DNA of 64,000 nucleotides from positions 1,054,001 through 1,118,000 of the forward strand of contig NW_024104347.1 in NCBI RefSeq assembly GCF_003945595.2. Direction: 5' to 3'. Positions 28,695-39,000 of this stretch are shown here, piece by piece. A program made the translations under genes and the position numbers. Each line of letters opens with the position of its first letter. The stretch's first letter is position 1. Origin of the DNA: Pipra filicauda. Taxonomy: Eukaryota > Chordata > Aves > Passeriformes > Pipridae. A model generated the notes under the pieces. The model searched no databases, was not told the DNA's origin, and worked only from the letters and a program-made list of their open reading frames with translations.

Positions 28695-29135
28695 CTTGAC
28701 ATACCTCTGGTGCAGACAGCTTGGTGTGCAGCTGCATATTGGGACATCAGGCAAGAGGCTGTGAACTGCAGATGCTTTGCACAACAAAGGGCACAGGGTC
28801 CTCTGGTCCAACCAGGTGAGGACGAGGACTTCAGACTTTTGCACCCTGAGACTGTGAGGGTATAAAATCCCAGGGTTTCCTTTCTTCGGGGTTCCTCCTT
28901 GGAGACACCCAGCTCAAGCTGTTATTTTGTTACTGTACCATGATTAAAGTGATTTAAGGATCAAGACACCTGAGACTCTGCTATGGGAAACCTGAGGTTG
29001 AGTCAGTAAGGAAACCTGGTCTGACTGTGTGAGTGTGTACAGCGGCGAAGGGGCCTTGGCCCCAGCTCAAGTGGCACGAGAGTGACAACCAGAGTGGCTT
29101 CTGGATGGTCAGGCAAGAAAGTTTCTTTAACAACA
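28695..29135 (+). mobile_element. Putative LTR (solo or remnant) nested in old LINE
   Basis: This block interrupts the CR1-like relic and has retroviral-LTR layout on the plus strand. A clear TATA box, GGTATAAAATCC, lies at 28859-28870. It is followed by a GC-richer stretch with TTCTTCGGGGTTCCTCC, then the polyadenylation signal ATTAAA (28943-28948, about 80 bp after TATA), a U5-like segment, and an end near AACAACA at 29135. The spacing fits U3, a short R and U5. I cannot name the family, and I see no convincing target-site duplication or inverted TG..CA pair, so both ends are approximate. No gag, pol or env sequence is seen, which suggests a solo LTR. Confidence 0.42.
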
Positions 29136-29159
29136 TTCTGTGGGGGGCATTGCCACATA

Positions 29160-29850
29160 TGAAGAGGCCTGGACCTTGAGGGATGGACTTAGGGAAATGT
29201 GATGAAGTTCAGCCGTGGAAATGCAAGCTTGTGTACCTGAGACCTGATTCAAAGCGCTCTAGGTGAGGACAGACAAATGCATCCTGGATCCACAGGAAAT
29301 TACAGAATAATAGAACGGAGACCTCTGGCTCACGAAGGGCTGACTAGGAGACACAAACACCAAGGTTTCCAGGAAAGTTAGTAAAGCAATAGTGATACTG
29401 TATGAGATCTCAGACAGAATACCATGCAAAAATTCAGTCATCCTTTTTCAAGAAGGATTATTCAATACCGAAACAGATTCACGGATCTGCTACTAGAATG
29501 AGGTGAAGAACCGAGAGTTTATCTTATGTCAGTCAGGATTATTTGGTATAGAAAATAAAATGCTGGTAACAGACATAAGAGTCTATTCTTACATGATGGA
29601 AACAGGCACCAAGAATGGAAAAGAGATGTCTAAGCTAAAGTAACATTTTCGAAATTACAATTCCACACAAGCTAGCAAAAATTAAACTTCCACTGGAATT
29701 AGAAGAGGGTGAAGGGTAGATAGCATCTCTTAACCATTAGAGCATACAGATGTTGGAAGAGTTTTTAAAAGTAGTGGTAAAACCTGAATTCAAGAGAATT
29801 ACTTTATGAAAAAGAATACAGCATAAGAGACAGGGATAGTACAACTGGCC
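29160..29850 (+). mobile_element. Ancient CR1-like LINE relic, 3' portion
   Basis: This continues the relic on the other side of the putative LTR. Several blocks align by eye with the C-terminal end of CR1 ORF2 in amniotes. GATGAAGTTCAGC...AAATGCAAG (about 29200-29230) corresponds to the M-K-F-N-..-K-C-K region. TTCAAGAAGGATTATTCAA...GAAACAGATTCACGGATCTG and CTACTAGAATGAGGTGAAG (about 29446-29505) correspond to F-K-K-D...LEQIQRRATRM. ACAAGCTAGCAAAAATTAAA...GGAATTAGAAGAGGGTGAAG, then CTTAACCATTAGAGCA (about 29667-29745), corresponds to the distal KFRLEIRRRF-LTIRA region. The order is collinear but divergence is high with many indels, so this predates the copies at 4001 and 62985. Confidence 0.65.
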
Positions 29851-31710
29851 TCTCTTCCAACCATTAAAACAACTTGTTTTGCTTCAGTGAAAATTTGCAC
29901 TTTTTAGTAAATGCATTTTTTTGCCACACCAGAGTTCAGTCAAGTCATCTTTAGTTGCTGAAAGTTAATAGATGTCTTCTTCATTTTGATGCTATTGAAA
30001 GTGTGGATAGAAGAGAATGAACTGATCACATTTCTATTTTGCCTTAGATATCTTGATGCGCCTGGGAACTGATCTGACATATATATCAAAGTGAAAACAA
30101 TACCAGAGTGTTTTAATCAGAACAAGAGTAAGAAAGGGAGAGAAGTCAAAATAAATGTAAGCATAAGAATGAGTCTGCTGAAGAAATTATTGATAGGGTA
30201 GAGTATTACTTTCCTGCTTTAATAAAATCTTCCTCTATATATTTTTGCTATAACACTTAATCAAAGCGCATAAAAATACTTAGTCTAATTTCTTTCCCTT
30301 TATCTTACCTTCATGGCATGTACTCACCATTTCACACAGGGGCATGGAGGTAAGATTAAGAAGGAGAACTGATTTTTTCTTCCTCTTTCACGGGATGTTT
30401 TTAAGCTGTTTGGTATTCCTTTGAAGACTACAGCAGTAGTACTGGATATTTATCACTGGTGTGGAGGGTGAAACACTAACTGTACACCGTAGTCCCTGCC
30501 CTTTTAAAATATTAATTGATTAGTAACCATCTATGGAGCCTCATAAAGTATTAACTCTTTAAATGGGGAAGATATCTGCTTAGCAGCATAGCACAAATCC
30601 TACAAGATTTAAATCCCACACAATCCTGTTAAAATCCAAAGAGTTTCAAGGTGTTACTATTAGTTCAATATCTAATATTAACACCTGGTTTTGAAGCCTC
30701 ATGGAAACAGTATTGGTCTATTGGTCTAGCAGGACAGGAATATAAGTTCAACCTTGATTGATAGAGGAATATTCATAAATGAAGTCTACATCTTGAACTT
30801 CAATGCTTAATCCTTTTATTGGCTTGCTACTCTAGCAACTTCCATTTTATGTATTGCATACCAGGTTAGCTCATATTTGAACAATCATGTTACATCTCCT
30901 GAATTGCCATACCTGAATTTGAAGATAACGGTCTGCATTTCCCTGAATATCAGCCACTAGATAGTAGACAGTGTACAAAAGTGTCAGACTGAGACTGACT
31001 CATTTATTTTGTGAAATACATAGTCCAGATGCCATATGTATTTGGAAATCCAATTTATCTTTTTTCCTTTATTTTTTAGCTATTCAACTTACCTAACTCA
31101 CCTCACTGTAAACAATTTATCAAGCCCATGAGTTTGTGGTTCAGGGGAAAATTTTGAATCACTCCAAAGATGCATGACTTCAGTACATCACAATTATAGT
31201 TAGATTTTATAAAATAAAATAGATGGACATGGGCAGAGCTATGGAAAAAAATTTGCTTTTCATAGAAATCCACTACTGTCTACAAAAAAGTAACTTTTAA
31301 CATGACAGATTGCCTGCAACGGCAGGGGCAGGACTTGACAGCCCTTTTGGGGTGTATCAGAAAGCCTGAAAAATGTTTAACATACTTGACATGGAGCACT
31401 AATACCTTGAAGATCAGCAGTGCTAATAAACTCTACTGATCCTAGTTCAAACATAATAGATGCTCAAACCTCCCCTAAAACTTAAAAATGGTAAGGGAAT
31501 TTTCAGATATACTCTATTGGCTATGAATAACCCCAGCCACTATTCACAGTGGAGCAATAAAGACTTGACTCACACCTAAAGAAACCAACAGATGGGCTTT
31601 TTCCTCTTCACATAGAAATGTCAATTAAATAAAAGAAGGGTAAAGTTAACAGAGTTATGTGCCAACTCTGTCAAAACATAAAGAAATAATGTCATGCGTA
31701 GGACTCTTCT

Positions 31711-31787
31711 TTAGACACATATTTTAGTTTTAGACACAAATTTTAGTTTTAGACACAAATTTAGTTTTAGACAAAAATTTTAGGTTT
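31711..31787 (+). repeat. Tandem repeat, about 19-bp unit, four copies
   Basis: The unit is TAGACACAAATTTTAGTTT, with copies starting near 31711, 31731, 31750 and 31768. The middle two are nearly identical (one T indel), while the outer copies differ at a few bases. It is a small minisatellite in STAC intron 1. Confidence 0.88.
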
Positions 31788-34700
31788 TTTTACCAAGTTC
31801 CAAGGTATATTTACATAAGAGACATCAGAAATATGACCTCTGATTGCTGCCACTAGATTTCTGCTTATATTGCTAAGTTAGTGGTTGAACAAGTGTTCAG
31901 TGTGTCTTTGCTACCATCATGAAGAAATTTTCCCTTGGGATTTATTAACTAATGACTGCCTCCCTTGCTGAGCTGTAAGTCTACAAAAGTCTCTGGCAAA
32001 CTGGTAATTTGCTTTCTTGGAAATAAGATGCAAAGGACCCAAACAGGTGGGAGCCATAACTGCAAACATACGAAAGTAATAAAATTAGCAATTATATGTA
32101 TTTGAATGGTACCCCCTAAAGTTATTCTCTTAGTAAACTTTAAGTACCCACTCAAGTCACACTTAAGTGTGAAGTAAATGTTTTCAAGAGTCAATAAATT
32201 AATTTAATAAATTAAGTATTAGTTTTGCAACATCCTTAACTATTCAAGCTGTAGGGTTTTTAGCACAGTAGCAGTATACATATTGCTACAGGATGGCTCA
32301 GTTACAGCATGCCTGTTACTCTTCAGACACCTATTTGAACAGCGAGACAGTACACTGGAGGTGTTATATGTGAAGTACCTGAGGGCACACAATCCAAAAG
32401 ACTCAATCACGTTATGTAGCAATATCTATACTATAAGGTAAACATATACTTAGAATATGCAAATCGGTTTGCTTTTATGACCCAGGAAATTTGGTGAATT
32501 GAAAGTATATTTGAATTTCCCCATTCGAAGCAGTTATTCAGGTGTTACAGTGCTCATGAGGAGGAGGACATGCAACAGAGTACAGTCCTTCAGCTTTCAG
32601 CAGCCAGGTGTGCTCACGTGCAATTATTTCTTAATCCATAGGAAAAGGTGGTGGGAGGTTTCAGTGTATGTTAAAGAGTGAGTTGCTTTCCTGTGACAGA
32701 GGTATGTGACTAACACATGAGAGTCATCCTTCCAAATTTCAGCAACTTGGTAGCAGTCAGAAATTCTGTGTCTCAAACTCATGTTAGTCAGAATTTGCTG
32801 TATCTCCTTCCTGTCATCTTCTGAGTACAGTCTAGAGGGTGCTAGATAAAACTTTTTTCTGGAGTTTGGTACTACATGGGGCTATCTGCCACAGTTGTCT
32901 GTGATTACACTGGACTGGAAGCAAGCTTGTTGCTATTAGTTCTACATTATTTTTTCAAAATTGCTCTTCTGCTGAAGTGTTTTCAAATGCATTTTGAAGG
33001 TTGCTATTATCCATGTTGTTTCTGTTCCCATATTTGGAGGCATAATAGTGTTGTGCTACAGAAACAAGTCATTGTGAGGTAATTAAATACTGCACAAACT
33101 GTTCTGCAATAAATGCAGCAGGCATGAACTTGTTAACCTAGGTAGCAGAGAGTACCTGAGAAAAGCTTAGTTTTCTGTGAACCACAGGATAACTCCCTCA
33201 GCAGGGGACATCACAGAATAAAAGCACTGACTTATGCCTCTGTCAAGCTCTAGTTTTTGAAGTATATCAATTCTCTTAAAAAAATAAAAAATGAAATCAC
33301 AGAATTTTTCCATCCTGCTATTTAGTAGGACCAAAGAAAGAAATCTTATTACCTCAGTGATCAGAAGATTCTATTGACTCCATCTACTGAAATGACAATA
33401 CAGCATGTTATCTGACCATATCTGCAGCTCTAAAATGTGAATACACAGATTATTTGTTTACTAAAAATATCTGTGTACAAGTAATGGCATCAACTGCATG
33501 GTCATAGCTTTTGCCTCTTCCAGTGTACCACTTCAAATGCTCACAAGATTGAAAAAATTAATGATAATAATGTTTGTTTATAAACTGTTTTGTAGCCTAT
33601 TTGTTCTCTGGCCAGATGTACCTTAATCCTATTGTCATCCTTGGAAACACATAGGTGCACAAATGGCAAGAAGGAACCCTCAGTGCAGCTCTTCACTTTC
33701 TCTCAGGTTTGGATCCATGCCGATCAGTTTGTTTTGGGAACAGCATTCTGTGATCCAGTGGGTAATTCCCTCCAGCATCACTATTATCAAGTGGCACATG
33801 GAGCTCCTTAACCATTCCGGCACTGAGAGAGGACCATAGCTGGGAACATATCGAGCACACAGCCCACCAGGCCCTGTGCACAGCCCAGCACACTTGGTGA
33901 GCTGGTGCTGGCAGTGCAGTGAAGGCTGCAGTTACTTTTGGGACCTCACTGGGGGCTGAGCTTCCCACTGCCCAAATAACAATTCAGCAATTCCAGAGAA
34001 GTGGTCTCAGGGGCTGGGATTTATGCACGGATCAACCATATCCTTTTGGAGCTTGTGGTTAAACCAATTACCCATTTAATTTTCATTTCCCATTAACCAG
34101 GAAGACTCCAGCATTGTCTCAGTAGTGCTGAATGTGTATAGTGAATATTCTATGCTATTGCTACTGGAAGAGCTCTTTTCTTTTAAAGAGGTTGTATTAC
34201 ATAGGGAATGCCTCAGCTCTTTCCTTGAAGTATAGCATCTAAATAAATATATTAAAAATAAAAGTCCAAAGCCCACATCAGAACTCTACCCACACAGACA
34301 GATAATTTTGATTCACTCTCCAGAAATCTAGCTATAATTACAGAATAATGTAGCAAGCTTTCTATGTTAGATGCAGTCAGCCACTGCTTTTATATTCTGG
34401 CCAGCACAAACCTTTCCTGTGAAGCAGCTGTTTTGCTCTCACAGTACCTCCTAAAGCTCTACCCACCTGTAAGCTGTTAGTTACAAAGACCTCCCTATTT
34501 TTACATGTTTACACAGCACACAGCATCACTGTGAAGTTCACAGAAAGATCTGTCAGGTGCTACCATGGTATCAATCATAAGTTAGTAATAGAGGATCAAC
34601 AAAAGCACATCATCCAAGTAAGCTGTAAAGAACTTTCACTATGTAAGGTTACTACTTTACCCTTTACCTCTCTATCTTTCAAGTAACATACTGGCAGTCA

Positions 34701-35388
34701 GAAAAACTTTTAATATAAAAGTCGATTAAAAATTCAGAGGCCATGCCATTTGAGCTGAAAGTTAGTTTTCAATAAGGTAAATTGAACCACATTAAGATAT
34801 TCATAAACCAAAAAAAGGCTGTGAAAAAAAAAATCCTTTTCTGGGAAGTGTACATAAGGTTCATTGTGATAAAACTGTCACTTACATACTGTTTCAACTG
34901 CTGCCTCATTAAACAGTGAAAGTTCATTGATGGGTCTGCCAGAGAAGGTAAGTCAGGTGAAATACTCCAAGCCCTCAGAAAAAATTCTCTTCTCTGAACC
35001 TTTGAGAAAATCAATTTTTCCAACCAAACCCTTTAAGTGATCTGATGCTTGGTGTGAAAACAGCTAACAGCATCCATCGGCAGTGATCACCTCCCTGAGC
35101 CCCATCATTACTCCAGGACCTTACTGTAATAAGGAGGAGGAAACACAAGCAAAAGTCCCCAAACCCAAACATGTCAAAAGGCAGGTATTTTCCCAGCTCA
35201 GATTCCTGAGGTGACAGGGAGAATTCAGAAGTAGGAGTGTCAGAGCAGGCACTGCACTCAGAGGTGGCTCATAGCACCTCTACTGCTGGGCAGTGCTGGC
35301 ATAGGCTCCAAATAAAAATCAAAGCAACACATCTCTTTTCAAAACAAAGAAAGAGTGAAAAAAAAATAAAATCTCATATTCTGAGTAC

Positions 35389-35505
35389 CTTTGATTCCTG
35401 GCTGGTAGTTGATGCTGGAGAGGGGGGTTGCTCTGGGCTCTCCACTTCATTCTCTTTCTCCACACTGTCCATGCTGACTTCAGTCGTGCTGCTCGGAGGA
35501 ATCAT
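35389..35505 (-). CDS. STAC: STAC coding exon 1 (N-terminus)
   Basis: This exon encodes residues 1-39 of STAC, from ATG at 35505-35503 to a GT donor (AAG|GTACTC, GT at 35388-35387). The peptide begins MIPPSS, has an acidic middle (SVEKENEVESPEQ) and ends PPSPASTTSQESK. The start and the end (EQPPSPAS.TSQESK) match the STAC N-terminus known from mammals. It joins in phase 0 to exon 2 (LQKLKRS). Start choice: an in-frame TAG-TGA pair lies at 35529-35524, only six codons upstream, so no earlier start is possible unless a 5'UTR intron intervenes. The base at -3 is A, a good context. A second ATG at codon 12 is less likely given the conserved MIPPSS. This segment is predicted to be disordered linker ahead of the C1 and SH3 domains. 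Confidence 0.94.
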
Positions 35506-35658
35506 TTTACCTCTAAAACACTGTCACTACAAGGAAAAAAAGCTACAGACTGTTCTTGCTGTTTTTCATTTAACGTCCCCTTCCTTCTCTGCTTTTCTAG
35601 AGCAAATGAACTCCAACTGCTTGGTTTCACTATATTTGCAAGACTAGAATTCTCTGGA

Positions 35659-35713
35659 TTTTCTCTTTTTTCCTTCTCCTCCTCCTCCCCCTCCTTCCTC
35701 CCTCCCCTTTCCT
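35659..35713 (-). repeat. 55-nt pure polypurine tract (sense strand) near STAC start
   Basis: The plus strand is uninterrupted pyrimidine for 55 nt, C-rich in its second half (CCTCCTCCTCCCCCTCC type). The STAC sense strand is therefore an uninterrupted GGA/GA-rich purine tract 154-208 nt upstream of the ATG. Such tracts are nuclease-hypersensitive in many promoters, can form triplex or G-quadruplex structures, and bind MAZ/Sp-family proteins. Confidence 0.9.
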
Positions 35714-35886
35714 ATGTAATTCTGCTGCGAGGGAGTAAGTTATCGATGGCTCTGTAGGTCAGTTAAGTGCCTGCTTTTCCCCGATACTCCTCCCCTCCAT
35801 AGGAAGCCTGGAGGTGTGGAGCAGAGTCGTGACCGTCAGCCCCAGAATCGGAAGGGAGTGATTTGAAGCAGAAAGCCCAAGCCACG

Positions 35887-35899
35887 CACACACACACAC
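35887..35899 (+). repeat. (CA)n microsatellite, short
   Basis: About six CA units in the STAC upstream region, inside the CpG-enriched stretch. Confidence 0.8.
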
Positions 35900-35994
35900 G
35901 GGGCACTGGAGGGAGGAGTTGTATTTCTAATGCTGTGAATAGCTTTGGAGGAGCATGTGCTGTCATAGTAGTGAAAGAAAGTAATGCACGCATG

Positions 35995-36026
35995 CACATA
36001 CACACACACACACACACACAGACACA
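35995..36026 (+). repeat. (CA)n microsatellite
   Basis: About thirteen CA units, with minor interruptions at the edges (CATA, GACACAGAGACA). It lies about 500 bp upstream of the STAC ATG. On the sense strand this is a (TG)n tract, possibly with Z-DNA potential. Confidence 0.9.
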
Positions 36027-36036
36027 GAGACAGGCA

Positions 36037-36043
36037 ATTTATA
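36037..36043 (-). promoter_or_regulatory. STAC: TATA-like motif upstream of STAC
   Basis: The minus strand reads CATATAAATTG, with the TATAAAT core at 36043-36037. If used, transcription would start near 36010, inside the CA repeat, giving a 5'UTR of about 500 nt. AT-rich genomes yield such motifs by chance, so this is weak support only. Confidence 0.15.
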
Positions 36044-36050
36044 TGAGGTT

Positions 36051-39000
36051 TTGAAGCATTTTACCTTTTAACAGGCTGGAGAAGATAAAGTTGAAGGGCA
36101 CTGTTATATTCTCTACAAGTCTTTTCCTGAAGAAAAAGAAGCCCTGAAGAAGGGCTCTAGAAACAGAGGAGAAAAATGAATCTTCCCTTTCCTTGTCCCA
36201 ATGAAGTTTATTTAAAATTCTAGATATCCAGTGTCTCTAAAGCTCTCACCTTGCCTTACATCCCAAACTTGCTAGAAAATGACAGGACAGAGTCAGGGGA
36301 GAGTTACCTGTGGATCCACATGTTCCTTGCTCCTCTCCCAGGCAGGGAAGCCCAGTTCTGAGCCATGCACATGCAATCTGGGTCATCTGGAGCTTCCACT
36401 ATCTCACACATCCTATACCTGTAGGTTGTCATAGTGATAATACTCCATCAGGCAGCAACAGAGCAGAGGCAGCCATTGGGAAGAGCCTGTGGCTTCCCAC
36501 AGTGCTGTCATTCCCGAGGATGCAGCACCCGAAGTCACGGGTGGGTCTGCGGTACTACCAGCAGAAGGTCAGCATGACTTTGCTGGCTGGCTCAGATTGC
36601 TTATGTTGCTTGAGGTTTTTCTTCTGATTTAAATCTGCTGCAAAGGTGCCTGTCAGCTCTCTTCCTTGCTGAATTGAGGTCTGTATTGTGAAAGGTTGAG
36701 TGGATCTTCTTCCTACCAGATATGCTTTGCTGAGCGGGAGCCATTCCATATGGCTGGTGGAGATGACTCCTTCATTTAAAGAAAACAGAAAAAAACAACC
36801 CAAATATGTTTCTAGTAGCAATACTTTCATCCTGGAAAGTGAGAAGAAAAAAAATAATTGCTTAGTTAATCTGTACAGATGTTGGGAGCTGATTTGCTGA
36901 GATCTGAGTTAGAAATGAGCTTTATTACCTTGTAGCTCTGGGAGAGGACACCAGATTCCCTTCCAGCCCCACCCCCTAGAAACACAACTACTGCTTTGAG
37001 CTACCTTGCAGACCCCTCCAACTCAAATAATGTGTGTGAAAGTGAAGGCAAGTTTACAAGATAGTGGGGGTTATACAGATGAAAGCCAGAGTAGAAATTG
37101 CCCTGCAGCCTCTGTATTCTTAATAACTATTCAAAAGCCAGGAAAAAAAATCAGCTTTTCTTTGAATACCCGGTGAATTTTCAGGACTGATACTTAGATG
37201 TGGAAAAATCTTTATGTTTTTGAAACAGAGCATATAAGATACCAAATTCTTTAGCAGACAATAAAGATGAAATTCTGCAATGCTATTTGTACAGCTACTT
37301 CAGAGCAAAAGAGTGTCCTAGGGGTCTGCCAGCAGAACCTATTATTTGACCTGTAGTCACTAACAACATTACAGGGATCAAAATGAGAACACTACTTGCT
37401 TATTAATGCAATGGCAGTGACAACTGAGATTGAAGCAAGGAAATACAGAGCTCAGAGGGGCAGATTTGGCAGGTAAGTAAAAGAATGTATTTCCAAGGGT
37501 TTGCTTTCTAAAATACAGCAGTCTTAGAGTATTCTCTTCAGAGCCAGAGGAATTATCCTGGAGCAAAGCTCATTTCTTCCACTCAGCAAGTAAGATTTGG
37601 GCTTTGCTGTGAAATCATCCCCTTAACAATGAGCAGGGATTGATCAGAATCACAGTTTGGGAGAATTAGGGCAGCTGTGGGCAATGGAGATCTTGGTAGG
37701 GCAACAACAATTAAATACTCCAGGTCTGTCAGGGGTATCTTTCCCTGATGATCCAGCCTGGAAGAGCCAAGCCATGGCCAGAACATGGGGTTTGCCCCCT
37801 GCAAGGACTGTTCTGTGCTCCCAGCAATCTGACAGATGAGAATCATGAAACTACATTCTGTTTGGTCCCCCAGCAGTGCTGTGAACCTGTCTTTCCTGTT
37901 AAGAGGCTCAAAAACATCTTCTTATGGTGAACTTGTAGGTTACCTTTGAAATGGAACGTGGAATGGCTGGTTAATAGTTAATGTTCCAAGTGTTGTAAAA
38001 TTCTGCACACATTGTGTACGAAGAGCTTGTAACGTCATGACTATGTAAGTGACTATCATGCCACCCTTTACTCATTTTTTTTAGTTGTTTTACCAAATTA
38101 GTACTGACACCTGCTGTACTCCCTCTCTTCTCCCCATTACTCACTTGTCAACCACAACGGATCTGTCAGTTTCTTGACAATTAGCCTGGGAAAGATGACT
38201 CAAACCTAAAATTTTACCAAAAAAGCAAAAAGAAAAAGAAACTGACTTTCTCATATTTTTATTTCCTTCCACGGGAGCTGGCTGTTGAAGATCAACTATT
38301 CAGTATAACAAAACAGACTGATCAAATTAGATGAGCCTACAACTCTCTCCCACGCTTCACTCCTGAGAAGTTGGACTTGTGATTACTGCTGATCAGTCTC
38401 TAAGTGAAGGTACTTGGTGGAAATGTGAGCACTCCAGCACAGTGCTAAACAAGAGGAAATTGAACAGCTTCTGTAGTGTAGAGATGAGTGTAGATTTCTG
38501 CAGTGGGGAAAAGCAATTTGGATGAATAAAACATGAGTGCTGATTCTCAGCCCCCAGCTGAAATTGTTTCACTCTGTAAAGGCACTTGTATATTGCTTGG
38601 AGTCACTGCCAAGTATTACACTGCTGGGTGGTCTGATGCTGACTGCACAGGTTCCATGCCTTGTTTGCCCTCCTTCCCTCCCGCTCTCAGGTCCCACACA
38701 CAAAGGTGATGGGGTGTGGTATAGAGCAGCCCTCTGTGCTGGCGTTCTAGCAGTTCTTCCTGAACTCTGGCTGAAGCCAGCATCATAAGAGCATCCCAGA
38801 CGCTCCTGACGACAGAAAAATATAAATACACAAATACACACCTGCTGTACTGCCCAGACCTACCTGCTCTAGAGCTCTACAGTGGCAAGATTAAGCTGAT
38901 GTAGGGAATCTGACTCATGCCATGTTTTTTACTTCCTTTTGTGTTTTTGGTTTTGTTTGTTTGTTTGTTTTTGGCTGTTTGGTTGGTTTTGGGGGGTTTG

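Larger units (their letters stand above)
11551..35388 (-). other. STAC: STAC intron 1
   Basis: This 23.8-kb intron lies between donor AAG|GTACTC (GT at 35388-35387) and acceptor TTGCAG|CTGCAG (AG at 11552-11551). Phase is 0 on both sides. It is mostly AT-rich unique sequence. Named contents are a homeodomain-motif-rich stretch (13180-13440), a pyrimidine tract (20369-20422), an old CR1-like LINE with a nested LTR (about 27940-29850) and a 19-bp tandem repeat (31711-31787). The blocks 11551-13179, 13441-20368, 20423-27939, 29851-31710 and 31788-35388 hold no exon or repeat I can identify. Two of them contain somewhat GC-richer islands (about 12500-12960 and 33660-34020) with no recognisable coding frame. 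Confidence 0.9.
35506..36050 (-). promoter_or_regulatory. STAC: STAC 5'UTR and candidate promoter region
   Basis: This is sequence immediately upstream of the STAC start codon. From about 35729 to 35990 CpG dinucleotides are clearly more frequent than in the AT-rich surroundings (for example GCGAGG, ATCGATGG, CCCGATA, GTCGTGACCGTC, ATCGGAAG, CACGCA). This is consistent with a small, weak CpG-enriched promoter. On the sense strand there are GGAGGGGAGG and GGAGGGGGAGG boxes of Sp1/KLF or MAZ type, a 55-nt polypurine run and two CA repeats. The transcription start cannot be fixed from sequence. It lies somewhere between about 35550 and 36010. Confidence 0.5.

Noticed and set aside
29136..29155. 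TGTGGGGGGCATTGCC after the putative LTR as a tRNA-Pro type primer-binding site
   Set aside because: Only the first six or seven bases fit, and LINE sequence resumes at about 29160, so there is no room for a provirus.
35237..35757. Plus-strand open frames of 136 and 109 codons across the STAC 5' end
   Set aside because: They are antisense shadows of STAC exon 1 and its flank. The minus-strand reading gives a recognisable STAC N-terminus with proper splice donor.
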